Below are positions 17,263 through 25,377 of a DNA stretch of 64,000 nucleotides, in pieces. Origin of the DNA: CAWKPF01 sp963851415 (GTDB taxonomy: Bacteria; Acidobacteriota; Thermoanaerobaculia; Multivoradales; Multivoraceae). The stretch is from NCBI GenBank assembly GCA_963851415.1, contig CAWKPF010000002.1, positions 3,534,001-3,598,000 on the forward strand. The letters run 5' to 3'. The position numbers were made by a program, and so were the translations under genes. The notes under the pieces are model-generated. The model was not told the DNA's origin and ran no database searches. It saw nothing but the letters and a program-made list of their open reading frames with translations. The first letter of the stretch is position 1; each line of letters opens with the position of its first letter.

Positions 17263-17532
17263 TGCGCCTCGACCAGCGGGTACACCGTCGGCGATGGCTT
17301 CGCTATCGGAGACGTGCTCGGCGACGAAGCCGACGAGATCGTCATCGCCTACGAGGGGACCCTGGAGCCCTTCAACGGAGGAGCGCGGGTCTTCAACCGC
17401 AACTGTGAAGAAGTGAGCTCGAGACAGGTCGATTCGCTCGACGGCCCGGTGGTGGTCTTGACCACCGGGTCGTCATTCTCTTCCAGGGTTGACGCGACTC
17501 TCGGGCGCCTCCGGGTGAGGGGGAGCTGGTGA
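17263..17532 (+). pseudogene. Inverted FG-GAP repeat remnant
   Basis: Plus-strand codons from about 17275 read GYTVGDGFAIGDVLGDEADE followed by an IVIAYEG strand and GGARVFNRNCEE. This is an unmistakable FG-GAP module, closely like the ones in the minus-strand protease gene that begins at 17248 and points the other way. The frame is closed on the left by TGA at 17251 and has no start codon before the module, and it degenerates after about 17440 into a hairpin region. A short downstream frame (17549-17668) reads VGDGWFSEGGDVLRWVDSG, also protein-like. I read this as debris from an inversion or deletion of a larger FG-GAP gene. Confidence 0.5.
17440..17474. terminator. Long hairpin between dgdA and the FG-GAP remnant
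   Basis: GACGGCCCGGTGGT (17440-17453) and ACCACCGGGTCGTC (17461-17474) pair over 14 bp with one mismatch and a 7-base loop. Either strand would form a strong stem; it lies 198 bp downstream of the dgdA stop, and pyrimidine-rich TTCTCTTCC follows on the plus strand. Confidence 0.5.
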
Positions 17533-17671
17533 ATGAGACCGTCGAGGGCTGACGGTGGGCGACGGGTGGTTCAGCGAGGGCGGAGACGTGTTGCGGTGGG
17601 TGGATTCGGGAGCCGTCGTCGTCAACTGGCTCGAGGAGCTCGGAGCGGCTCTCCCGACCGACGGCTGACGC

Positions 17672-18979
17672 CTACCGCGCCCTCGCTTGCTCCACTCGCC
17701 GGATCGCCTGATCGAGCAGCTCGACACCGAGGTCGATCTCGGCGTCGGTCACCGTGAGGGGCGGGGCGATGCGCATGGTGCCGTCGGAGGTGCCGGTGCG
17801 GACGATGTTGGCGGACAGGCCGAGCTCCAGCGCGGCGTCGGTGACGGCGTTGGAGACCTTCGCCGCGCTCTGGCCGCTCTGGTCGGCGAACTCGAGGCCC
17901 AGCAGCAGACCGCGGCCCCGCACGTCCCCGATGCAGGGATGGCGCTGCCTCAGATCGCGCAGGCCGTCGGCGAGGCGTTCGCCGGCGATCTCGGCGCGCT
18001 CTACCAGACCATCGCGCTCGACGACCTCCAACACCTTGAGGCCGACGGCGGCGGGCAGCGGGTCGTTGACGTGGGTGGTGTAGAAGAGAAAGTCGCGCGC
18101 CTCTGACTGGTCAGCGATGGCCTCGCTCGTCATCACCGCCGAGAGCGGCAGGCCGGCACCGAGGGTCTTGGACAGGGTGAGGATATCCGGCGCGATGCCA
18201 TCGCGCTCGAAGGCGAACATCCGGCCGGTACGTCCGATGCCGGTCTGTGCCTCGTCGAGGATCAGCAGCATGCCCCGTGCATCGCAGTGCTCCCGGAGTG
18301 CCGAGAGATAACCCGTCGGCAGGTCGAGCACGCCGCCCGAGCTCAGGATCGGCTCGGCGATGAAGGCGGCGAGGTTGCCGGTCGACTGACGGTCGAGGAG
18401 ATCGAACGAATCGTCCATTTCCTGCTGCCAATCGACGCCTTGGAAGCGCGGGCGGGAGGGGTGGGGCGCCGGGATGGCAAACTGGCCCGGCATGAGCGGC
18501 CCGATGCCGCGCCGACCTGCCTTGTAGGTCGCCGCCGCCGCACCTCCGGTCATGCCGTGCCACGACTGGGAGAAGCCGACGATCTCCCACTTGCCGGTGA
18601 CGAGCTTGGCCAGTCGGATCGCCGCCTCGTTCGCCTCACCGCCGGTCGAGAGCAGCATCACCCGCGGCAGGCCGGGTACCAGCCGCGCCAGCGTCTCGGC
18701 CAGATCGACCACCGGTGCCGACAGCATGGAGGAGAAGAGGTGATCGAGTCGACCGACCCAGTCGCGCACGGTGGTCACGATCTCCGGATGCGAGTGACCG
18801 AGGATCGCGCTCATCTGGCCCGAGGTGAAGTCGAGCACGCGGCGTCCCGAGGCGTCGTAGAGGAAGGCGCCCTCGGCACGCACCGGGACGAACGGTACGA
18901 AGGGGCCGCCGAAGCGGAGCATGTGCCGGCCGGCGCGAGCCCAGAAGGCCGTGTCGCTCGAGTCCGTCGTGTCGCTCAT
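17672..18979 (-). CDS. dgdA: 2,2-dialkylglycine decarboxylase (PLP, class III aminotransferase fold)
   Basis: 435 residues, collinear with Burkholderia cepacia DgdA. It has LDFTSGQMSAILGHSHPEIV near the start, SQSWHGMTGGAAA, FIAEPILSSGG, LILDEAQTGIGRTGRMFAFE, the PLP lysine in LTLSKTLGAGLPL, and FYTTHVNDPLPAAVGL. The enzyme decarboxylates 2,2-dialkylglycines such as 2-aminoisobutyrate and transfers the amino group to pyruvate, giving a ketone and alanine. It is cytoplasmic, probably with alkali-metal sites as in the family. GGAGCACCC precedes the ATG. It stands alone, without the usual dgdR LysR regulator visible next to it. Function in other class III enzymes varies, but the motif agreement here is long. 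Confidence 0.9.
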   Translation of the reverse strand: MSDTTDSSDTAFWARAGRHMLRFGGPFVPFVPVRAEGAFLYDASGRRVLDFTSGQMSAILGHSHPEIVTTVRDWVGRLDHLFSSMLSAPVVDLAETLARLVPGLPRVMLLSTGGEANEAAIRLAKLVTGKWEIVGFSQSWHGMTGGAAAATYKAGRRGIGPLMPGQFAIPAPHPSRPRFQGVDWQQEMDDSFDLLDRQSTGNLAAFIAEPILSSGGVLDLPTGYLSALREHCDARGMLLILDEAQTGIGRTGRMFAFERDGIAPDILTLSKTLGAGLPLSAVMTSEAIADQSEARDFLFYTTHVNDPLPAAVGLKVLEVVERDGLVERAEIAGERLADGLRDLRQRHPCIGDVRGRGLLLGLEFADQSGQSAAKVSNAVTDAALELGLSANIVRTGTSDGTMRIAPPLTVTDAEIDLGVELLDQAIRRVEQARAR

Positions 18980-19386
18980 GGGTGCTCCGCGCGCTGTGGG
19001 CCGGGATCCGGTCGAGCCGGGTCGCAGGACATGTAGGACGCTTTCCGACGCTGAGACTAGCGCAGGGACCGGGCGGCCAGCCGCAGGGGAGACCCCTGAG
19101 GAGCGTCGCGGCGCGAGTACCTGGTTGGGAGGATCGATTCACCCGCCGGATCCCGGCCGGTCCGACGGGCCGACCCGATCGGCGGCGGACCCCGCTCGAC
19201 GGCCGCAAGTCGAGGTCGGTAGTGGCGTCGTACAATGACGCATGATCTCCGTGTGCGCAGACACCGTTCTCGGCATGAAGCGCCATCCCTCGCTGAAGCC
19301 TGTTCTCCCTGCGACGGTCTCGCGTGTCGAGCCCCTCTTGGCAGCCGAGCTGGCAGGCGGACGGAGTGGCTGAAGAACCGGATCGA
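18980..19386. other. Divergent intergenic region, no gene seen
   Basis: This stretch separates dgdA (minus) from the YdcF-like gene (plus) and must hold both promoters. I see no coding sequence, strong palindrome or tRNA. The first 20 codons of the longer YdcF frame (from GTG 19324) could belong to the gene if that start is used. Confidence 0.4.
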
Positions 19387-20124
19387 ATGGCGGGATCTCC
19401 AGGCACTGCTGACGTTCGGCCAGGGCAAGGCTCGCGGGCCGCCAGGGCAAAGGGCAGGTCAAAGGGGGCCAGGCGAGCCGGTCTGCTGACTCGCGGGCTC
19501 CTGCTGACGTCGGGATGCGTGCTCATCGCTCAGGTCGCACTCTCCATCTCAGGGCTTCAGCACCATCTCGTCGATTGGCTCAGTGCTCCGAGCCGGGCGC
19601 TTCCTGCCGACCTCGAGCCTGACTACCTGGTGCTGCTCGGTGGCGGTGCGATGCCGAGCGAAGACACGTTGATGCGCATCTACTGGGCGGCCGAGGCCCT
19701 CGGGCGCTATCGGGGCTCGGACCTGGAGGCCATCGTGGCCTCGGCCACCTCGGCCGCCGCCATCCGGGACGAGTTGGTCCTGCGCGGCTTCCCGGCGGAG
19801 AGGATCCGCCTCGAGACCGAAGGGCGCGACACCTACCAGCAGGCGATCGGCGTGCAACGTCTGCTCGGTCCGAGTGCACTCGGGCGCAGGATCGTCATCG
19901 TCACCGACCGTCAGCATCGGCGCCGATCCGCCCTCATCTTCGATCATCTGCGCTTCGAGCAGGTCTACGTCTACGATGGTGAGTGGGGCTCGAACCAGGT
20001 GCCTGCCAAGCGCAGATTCAATCAGTATCTGCGCTACGGATTCTGGTCCGATCTCGCGAGTCAACCGTGGTTGGTGCGCGAATGCGTGGCCCTGGTCGCC
20101 TATCGGGTGCGCGATCGCATCTGA
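19387..20124 (+). CDS. YdcF-like (DUF218) membrane-anchored protein
   Basis: 245 residues from the ATG at 19387. A basic N-terminus and one transmembrane segment (LLLTSGCVLIAQVALSISG) lead into a periplasmic DUF218/YdcF domain. It opens with DYLVLLGGGAMPSEDTLMRI and continues with FPAERIRLETEGRDTYQQA and IVIVTDRQHRRRSALIFDHL. The family includes SanA and ElyC, linked to envelope integrity and undecaprenyl-phosphate use; the chemistry is unknown. A GTG at 19324 would add 21 residues; neither start has a good Shine-Dalgarno. A compact hairpin lies between its stop and the convergent R2lox gene. Confidence 0.72.
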   Translation: MAGSPGTADVRPGQGSRAARAKGRSKGARRAGLLTRGLLLTSGCVLIAQVALSISGLQHHLVDWLSAPSRALPADLEPDYLVLLGGGAMPSEDTLMRIYWAAEALGRYRGSDLEAIVASATSAAAIRDELVLRGFPAERIRLETEGRDTYQQAIGVQRLLGPSALGRRIVIVTDRQHRRRSALIFDHLRFEQVYVYDGEWGSNQVPAKRRFNQYLRYGFWSDLASQPWLVRECVALVAYRVRDRI

Positions 20125-20205
20125 TCCGGGTCGGTGCTCGAGCAGATCGAGCTCCGCCGCCCGGCGAGAGTCTGCGATCGACTCTGCATGAAGCGACAGT
20201 GCCAT

Positions 20206-20222
20206 GGCCGGCCAGACCGGCC
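20206..20222. terminator. Hairpin between convergent ydcF-like and R2lox genes
   Basis: GGCCGG (20206-20211) pairs with CCGGCC (20217-20222) around a 5-base loop, followed by TT on the plus strand. Its position between two convergent genes fits a bidirectional terminator. Confidence 0.5.
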
Positions 20223-20262
20223 TTGAACTCTAGCGCCACCGACGACCGACCGAGACACTCGC

Positions 20263-21174
20263 TCAGGCCGCTTCTTCGTCGTCCTGGTAGACGCTGCCGA
20301 TCCGGTGCAGATCCTCGAGGCTCTGCTCGCGCGCCTTGGCGATGCGCTGCATCCGGGCCTGGAACTGATGCTCCGAGAAGGCGACCAGATCCTCAGCGGC
20401 GACTCCGAAGGGATGCCCTCCTTCAAAGAAGGTGATGAACTCCGCGATCTGCCGATCGGTCACTGGCTTGAGCTCGGCCATACTGCTCTCGAACGCCTGC
20501 CAGGCCCGCTCCCCGTGCTCGACGATCAGTCGGCTCAGGAAGTAGACGCCGAAGGCGATGTGCCGAGACTCGTCACGCTTGAGTAGGCCTACCGCCCTTT
20601 GCATGCCGGGCATCAGCTGGTTGTCGGTGAGCATCTTGTGGAACAACCAGTATCCGCTCTCGGCCAGTACACCCTCGACGATCATGTTGTAGGTCGCCGA
20701 GGCGTGAACCTGCGCCTCGACCGAGGCATCGGTGTCGAGGCGGCGAAGCGCTTTCGGCAGCACGTCGCCGAAGATCTCCTGGTAGGACGGGTTGTAGTAG
20801 CAGCTGAGATCGCCGGGGTCACCGGTCACCTCACGAAAGAACGTCTGGAAGCAGTCGACATGCTTGGCCTCCTCCCACAGGAAGGTGGTCAGGTACATCT
20901 CCTCTTCGATGCGCCCCTCCGAGGCGATCACCCGGATCAAGGGGAGCAGGTCGAGAGTCACCGCTTCCTCGCCAGCCTGAAACTGACCGCACAGCTGGAG
21001 CACGTGCTCTCTCTGCTCTTCGCTCAGACGTTTCCAGTCTTTGCGATCCTGCGTGAAGTCGATCGACTCGGGGTCCCACACCCCATGCTGCTTCGCCTTC
21101 TTCCAAAGCCTCATCGGGAAGCTGTCGTAGTCGATTCCGTGTGAGGCGCTCTTGAAGATTCGGCCCTCGGTCAT
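20263..21174 (-). CDS. R2-like ligand-binding oxidase (R2lox), Mn/Fe
   Basis: 303 residues, a ferritin-like helix bundle related to ribonucleotide reductase R2. Counting from the ATG at 21174, the metal ligands fall exactly on the Geobacillus R2lox numbering: E69, E102, H105, E167, E202, H205. V72 and Y162, which form the known valine-tyrosine ether cross-link, are also present. The family assembles a heterobinuclear Mn/Fe site, binds a long-chain fatty acid and does not reduce ribonucleotides; the physiological substrate is unknown. AAGGAGG precedes this ATG; the longer frame upstream is rejected. It lies 160 bp downstream of the glycan operon, same strand, with its own AT-richer leader, so it is probably separate. 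Confidence 0.92.
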   Translation of the reverse strand: MTEGRIFKSASHGIDYDSFPMRLWKKAKQHGVWDPESIDFTQDRKDWKRLSEEQREHVLQLCGQFQAGEEAVTLDLLPLIRVIASEGRIEEEMYLTTFLWEEAKHVDCFQTFFREVTGDPGDLSCYYNPSYQEIFGDVLPKALRRLDTDASVEAQVHASATYNMIVEGVLAESGYWLFHKMLTDNQLMPGMQRAVGLLKRDESRHIAFGVYFLSRLIVEHGERAWQAFESSMAELKPVTDRQIAEFITFFEGGHPFGVAAEDLVAFSEHQFQARMQRIAKAREQSLEDLHRIGSVYQDDEEAA

Positions 21175-21334
21175 CTGATCCCTCCTTCGAAGCTTCCCTG
21201 GCTTCATGAGTGCGCAGCCGGCCGGCCGACGGATTCATCGCTTGACTGCTCGAGTGAACAAATTGGCAACTAAAGAGCTTACTCCACCGCCCGAGTCCTT
21301 CTGCTCCGTCGGGCACGGCTTCCTTCGTACCTGG

Positions 21335-22489
21335 TCACTCGCCCGCTGTGGAAACCCCGAAGTAGTCGCAAACGGCGTCAGACACCGTTTGAAGCTCGAG
21401 CTCCGTCAACTCGTAGTACATCGGCAGACGCAGAAGTCGTCCGGCGATGTCTTCGGTTACGGGGAGATCGCCCCTCCGGTAGCCGAGTCGGAGGCCCATG
21501 GGAGCGGTGTGGAGCGGCACGAAGTGAAACACCGCTGCGATTCCCTGCTCTCGCAGATGACGAATCAGACCGTCGCGAGCATCGCGGTTCGCGCACAGTA
21601 GGTAGAAGAGGTGATAGCTCGGTCGGCAGCCGGGACTCACGGTGGGCAGCTGCACGATACCCCGCTCGGCCAACGGTGACAGGAGCTCCTCGTAGCGGCG
21701 GAAGTTTCGTTCGCGCTTTCGGCTGATTGTCTCTACCTGCTGAAGCTGCGCGTACAGAAAGGCAGCCAGGATGTCAGACGACAACAAAGAGGAGCCGATG
21801 TCTACCCAGGTGTACTTGTCGACCTGGCCCCGAAAGAACTGGCTTCGATTGGTACCCTTCTCCCGGACGATCTCAGCCCGTTCGACATGACGTTCGTCGT
21901 TGATGATCAACGCCCCGCCTTCCCCGCAACCGATGTTCTTGGTCTCGTGGAAGCTGTAGGTTCCCAGCCCGGCGAGGGTCCCGAGGTGCCGGCCGTTGTA
22001 GGTCGCGTTCACGCCTTCCGCTGCGTTCTCGATCAGCTGTGCACCGCACTCGTCGGCGGTCCGGCCGATTGAGTCCATGTCACATGCGACTCCGGCGTAG
22101 TGTCGTGGCACGATCGCTCGAGTCCGCTCAGTCACGGCCAGCGGCACCAGAGTTTCGTCCAGGTTCATGGTGTCCGTACGGATATCGACGAACACCGGCC
22201 GGGCGCCGCGCAGCATGAAGGCGTTCGCCGTGGAGGCGCCGGCGAACGACGGCACGATAACCTCGTCTCCTTCGGAGATGTCGCAGAGGATCGCGGCCAT
22301 TTCGAGCGCTGCGGTGCATGAGGTCGTGAGCAAGACCCTGTGTGCGCCGATCCTCTCGGCGATGAGCTGCTGGCAGAGCTTTGTATAGGGACCGTCTCCG
22401 CTGATCTGACCTTTCAACACGGCCTGGGCGATGAAGTAGAGCTCCTGGCCGACGATGAATGGTTTGTTGAAAGGGATGGACTGGGTCAT
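21335..22489 (-). CDS. WecE/RffA-like sugar aminotransferase, second copy with altered active site
   Basis: 384 residues, DegT/DnrJ/EryC1/StrS family, collinear with E. coli WecE (dTDP-4-amino-4,6-dideoxygalactose transaminase), including VREKGTNRSQFFRGQVDKYT. The PLP lysine is kept (K184 in SFHETKN). However, the EDAAQ motif, whose Asp holds the PLP ring nitrogen, reads ENAAE (154-158): Asp to Asn and Gln to Glu. SYTFVSTANAF reads SFAGASTANAF. The gene overlaps the stop of the first copy by four bases (ATGA), so the two are made together. It could be inactive, an altered-specificity enzyme or a heteromer partner. This is the last gene of the glycan operon. Confidence 0.88.
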   Translation of the reverse strand: MTQSIPFNKPFIVGQELYFIAQAVLKGQISGDGPYTKLCQQLIAERIGAHRVLLTTSCTAALEMAAILCDISEGDEVIVPSFAGASTANAFMLRGARPVFVDIRTDTMNLDETLVPLAVTERTRAIVPRHYAGVACDMDSIGRTADECGAQLIENAAEGVNATYNGRHLGTLAGLGTYSFHETKNIGCGEGGALIINDERHVERAEIVREKGTNRSQFFRGQVDKYTWVDIGSSLLSSDILAAFLYAQLQQVETISRKRERNFRRYEELLSPLAERGIVQLPTVSPGCRPSYHLFYLLCANRDARDGLIRHLREQGIAAVFHFVPLHTAPMGLRLGYRRGDLPVTEDIAGRLLRLPMYYELTELELQTVSDAVCDYFGVSTAGE

Positions 22490-23673
22490 GGTTGACCCCA
22501 CCGGAGACTCACCTCCTGGTCCTTTGGCCGATCCACGCGGAAGAACCCGTAGATCTCGTCGGTCACGGCTCTGACGTCGTCGACGGTAAGGTCGTAGTAG
22601 AACGGTAGGCGGAGCAAACGGTCGCTCAGGTCTTCCGTGACGGGCAACATCCCTTCGCGGTAGCCCATACGTCGTCCCATCGGAGAGGTGTGGAGCGGGA
22701 CGTAGTGGAAGACGGCGTGAATGCCCTTGGACTCGAGGTGGCTGATCAGGGACGTCCTGGTCTGGCGAGAGTCGAGCAGCAGGTAGAACATGTGATAGTT
22801 CGAGCTGCAGTGGTCGGGGATGGTCGGAAGGCCGAGTAGTCCACGCTCAGCCAGAGGGCGTAGCCCCTCGTGATAGCCGTCGTAGATCGCCCGCCGTCGC
22901 TCCGTGATTTCAGACATCGACTCGAGCTGCGCGTACAGGAACGCCGCCAGTATGTCGGAGGGGGCGTAGGAGGATCCGACGGCTTGCCATGCGTAGTGAT
23001 CGGTCTGGCCACGCAGGAACGAGACGCGGTCGGTCCCCTTGTTGCGCAGCACGTCCACCCGGTCCACGAGCTCGGGATCACGAATCACGATTGCGCCACC
23101 CTCGCCACAGATGAAGTTCTTCGTCTCATGGAAACTGAAGCAGCCAAAATCGCCGATGGACCCGAGGCCTCTGTCCCGATAGGTGGCGTTTACAGCCTGG
23201 GCCGCGTCCTCTACGACCCGCACTCCATGCCGGTTCGCCACCGTCATCACCGCGTCCATTTCACACCCGACGCCTGCGTAGTGAACGGGAGCGATCACCT
23301 TCGTGCGCTCCGAGATCTCTTCCTCCAGAAGTGACTCGTCGAGATTGAGGGTGTCGGTCCGGACGTCGACAAAGCGCAACCGCGCTCCACGCAGAAAAAA
23401 CGCATTGGCCGTAGAGACGAAGGTGTACGAAGGGAGGATGACCTCGTCGCCCTCGCTGACCTCGCACAGCATGGCTGCAAGCTCGAGCGCGGCGGTGCAG
23501 GAATGTGTCATCAGGACTCGCTCCGCGCCGGTGCGTTCCGCCAGCAACTCTTCACAGCGAGCCGCGAACGTGCCATTACCCCCGGTATCTCCCGAGAGCA
23601 CCGTCTGCGCGACGTAGTAGAGCTCGCGCCCGACCATGAACGGTTTGTTGAAGGGAACTCTGTAGCTACTCAT
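22486..23673 (-). CDS. rffA: dTDP-4-amino-4,6-dideoxygalactose transaminase (WecE/RffA family)
   Basis: 395 residues. It has the canonical motifs SYTFVSTANAFFLRG, VHYAGVGCEMD, VVEDAAQAV (E155-D156) and SFHETKN with PLP lysine K185. The expected reaction is transfer of an amino group from glutamate to C4 of dTDP-4-keto-6-deoxyglucose, giving a 4-amino-4,6-dideoxyhexose. The start at 23673 is preceded by AGGGGGG; about 79 codons of open frame upstream lie inside the wbqC-like gene and do not look like this family. It is followed by a coupled paralogue. No rmlA/rmlB genes for the nucleotide-sugar substrate lie in this window, so supply must come from elsewhere. Confidence 0.9.
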   Translation of the reverse strand: MSSYRVPFNKPFMVGRELYYVAQTVLSGDTGGNGTFAARCEELLAERTGAERVLMTHSCTAALELAAMLCEVSEGDEVILPSYTFVSTANAFFLRGARLRFVDVRTDTLNLDESLLEEEISERTKVIAPVHYAGVGCEMDAVMTVANRHGVRVVEDAAQAVNATYRDRGLGSIGDFGCFSFHETKNFICGEGGAIVIRDPELVDRVDVLRNKGTDRVSFLRGQTDHYAWQAVGSSYAPSDILAAFLYAQLESMSEITERRRAIYDGYHEGLRPLAERGLLGLPTIPDHCSSNYHMFYLLLDSRQTRTSLISHLESKGIHAVFHYVPLHTSPMGRRMGYREGMLPVTEDLSDRLLRLPFYYDLTVDDVRAVTDEIYGFFRVDRPKDQEVSLRWGQP

Positions 23674-23692
23674 GCCCCCCTGTTGGCTCCCT

Positions 23693-24400
23693 TCAGGGCC
23701 GGCTGCCGCCGTCACGCCAGCCCCAGATATACCAGGGCGCATCGGGTCCGACGTTGAACAGCAGATCCAGAATCGAGACACCGTGCTCGAATGGCGGGTA
23801 CCGCTGTGAGTACTCTGGATAGCCCGAATAGTCCTTCCACTCCAGCTCGATGCCGGCTTCGGTAAACCTCGAGGGATCGATGTAGTCCTTCGCGGCAGGG
23901 CCTGAAACATAGCGTTGGGCCGCGGACCGGGTTGCCAGTTCGAGAACTCTCTCCTGCTTGTGACTCGAGGCGTGGTACTTGCGGGAGTCGCAGAATTCCG
24001 TCTCGATCCCCAGGAACTCCCTCGAGATGGTACGGGTCATGGACTGATTCATCTCAGACAGATTGCCCCACTGGCGACCGAGATACATTTCTTCAAAGAA
24101 GTCCTGGTAGCGACTGAAGAACTCGCATTTCCCGTAGTTGTGGACGATCGATCTCCAGTGTTTGGCTTGCCAGGCCGAATCGGCGAGTGTCACGTCGCAG
24201 ATCAGCCGATCCCTGTTGGCGCCTGCCGGTACGGTGATCCACTCGGCACCCTTCGACGTCTTGATCTTGTTGCGAGTGCGCCAATCTCGACTCGTGAACT
24301 GCACGTCGTCGTAGAAGATGAAGAGGTCGACATCATGGATGATGTCGAAGTACCCCTTCCACGGAATGTAGTTGGACTGGAGAATGGCAACGGTCTTCAT
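23693..24400 (-). CDS. WbqC-like family protein
   Basis: 235 residues with the WbqC-family opening MKTVAILQSNYIPWKGYFD, then DLFIFYDDVQFTSRDWRTRN and WITVPAGANRDR, and the downstream SGPAAKDYID segment. The family is widespread in O-antigen and other surface-polysaccharide clusters. The biochemical role is not established; it is often near acyl- or aminoacyl-modified amino sugar genes, which fits this operon. Soluble, no signal peptide. It lies 40 bp after the NeuD-like gene and 19 bp before the first aminotransferase. Confidence 0.85.
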   Translation of the reverse strand: MKTVAILQSNYIPWKGYFDIIHDVDLFIFYDDVQFTSRDWRTRNKIKTSKGAEWITVPAGANRDRLICDVTLADSAWQAKHWRSIVHNYGKCEFFSRYQDFFEEMYLGRQWGNLSEMNQSMTRTISREFLGIETEFCDSRKYHASSHKQERVLELATRSAAQRYVSGPAAKDYIDPSRFTEAGIELEWKDYSGYPEYSQRYPPFEHGVSILDLLFNVGPDAPWYIWGWRDGGSRP

Positions 24401-24440
24401 TCGGACAATCCACTGCCGGCAGGTATCACCCAGCGCTCGC

Positions 24441-25115
24441 TCAGGTACCGCTACCGTTGGTGCGCGGGAGGTTCTTCGATTTGTGCAACTCGACGATCTT
24501 CACATTGTCCCCGATGTTTCGGGGCACCAGGGTCTTGGCGTTGACGAACACGTTGCTTCCCACTTGGACATCGGTCGTCAAGGTGCAGTCCATGCCGACG
24601 AAGCAACTGTCCCCGAGGCGAACCCGGCTACCGGTAGAACTACCGGACGACAGATAGCAGTTCTTGCCGATGAGGGTGCCGGCCCCCAGGCGAACCCCGA
24701 TGTCGATGAAACATCCGGAACCCAGGACGACGCCTTGATCGAGGACTGCGCCGGCCAGAACGACGCAGCCCTCACCGTGCTGAGCGTTGGGCTCGATCAT
24801 CGCTCCAGGATGGATGATCGAGAACAGTCGGTAGCCCAGGCCGAGCACTCGCTCGAGTGCGGCGGCGCGAGCCAGCATGTCCGAGTAGCCGATCGCGAAG
24901 ACCATCTCTGTAGACTTCGGACTCGCTGCGTCCTGGCGCGAGACGTCGGAAACGCCGCCCAATGTGAATAGTCCGGGCACCACCTGCTCGCCGGACGGGC
25001 GGGTGTCATCGGCGAAGCCGAGCACCGTCGTCGCCGCGTAGTAGCTGCGCAGATGATGCAGGAGTTGCCGCCCGAGATAGCCGGAACCGTAGATGACGAC
25101 CGGGTTGTCAGGCAT
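24441..25115 (-). CDS. NeuD/PglD-like hexapeptide-repeat acyltransferase lacking the catalytic Glu-His pair
   Basis: 224 residues. The N-terminal Rossmann-like domain (VVIYGSGYLGRQLL) and C-terminal left-handed beta-helix (repeats from about 102: HPGAMIEPNAQHGEGCVVLA) are those of NeuD/PglD sugar O/N-acyltransferases. In PglD the strand INTGAVVEHDCVIGD carries the catalytic His; the matching segment here is LSSGSSTGSRVRLGD (155-169), so Glu-His is Gly-Ser (162-163). The acyl donor in known members is CoA; here a carrier protein gene overlaps its start by 8 bp, suggesting a carrier-bound donor or a non-canonical mechanism. Alternatively it is a non-catalytic scaffold. Confidence 0.82.
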   Translation of the reverse strand: MPDNPVVIYGSGYLGRQLLHHLRSYYAATTVLGFADDTRPSGEQVVPGLFTLGGVSDVSRQDAASPKSTEMVFAIGYSDMLARAAALERVLGLGYRLFSIIHPGAMIEPNAQHGEGCVVLAGAVLDQGVVLGSGCFIDIGVRLGAGTLIGKNCYLSSGSSTGSRVRLGDSCFVGMDCTLTTDVQVGSNVFVNAKTLVPRNIGDNVKIVELHKSKNLPRTNGSGT

Positions 25116-25377
25116 CGTCGGAGGCCACCTCGCGCGCGAGGTATCGCAGGATCGTGGCGGTATCGGAATAGAGCGAGACGATGTCGTCCGGGTCGATGTC
25201 GAGATCGAAAGCCTCTTCCATCTCGAACATCAGCTCGACATGGCGCAGGGAGTCCCAGGCCTCGACGTCATCTACCCGGTGAGCACCGGGCGCGACGTCA
25301 CAGCCGAGGACGCGGTTGAAGAGTCGCCAGAACTTCCTCTCAACGGCCGGGTCGATGCCTGGAATAGCCAGCGCCAT
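25108..25377 (-). CDS. Acyl/aminoacyl carrier protein
   Basis: 89 residues. The phosphopantetheine serine is S43 in AWDSLRHVELM, followed by the acidic EMEEAFDLDIDPDD helix. The start is ATG 25377, overlapping the upstream stop by one base (TGATG); GTG 25380 is an alternative with a 4-bp overlap. It lies directly downstream of a 2OG oxygenase and an aminoacyl:carrier-protein ligase and overlaps the NeuD-like gene, so I infer that it carries an aminoacyl group from ligase to oxygenase to acyltransferase. Its sequence is unlike the ACP at 8191. Confidence 0.9.
   Translation of the reverse strand: MALAIPGIDPAVERKFWRLFNRVLGCDVAPGAHRVDDVEAWDSLRHVELMFEMEEAFDLDIDPDDIVSLYSDTATILRYLAREVASDDA

Noticed and set aside
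16512..17345. Extension of the protease frame upstream of the G run as a single long protein
   Set aside because: Upstream of 16511 this frame reads Arg/Gly-rich noise, while the FG-GAP strands are in the neighbouring frame; the single-frame reading is false.
22486..23910. 79-residue N-terminal extension of the first WecE-like enzyme
   Set aside because: The extension lies inside the WbqC-like gene and lacks family similarity; ATG 23673 has a good Shine-Dalgarno and the canonical VPFNKP start.
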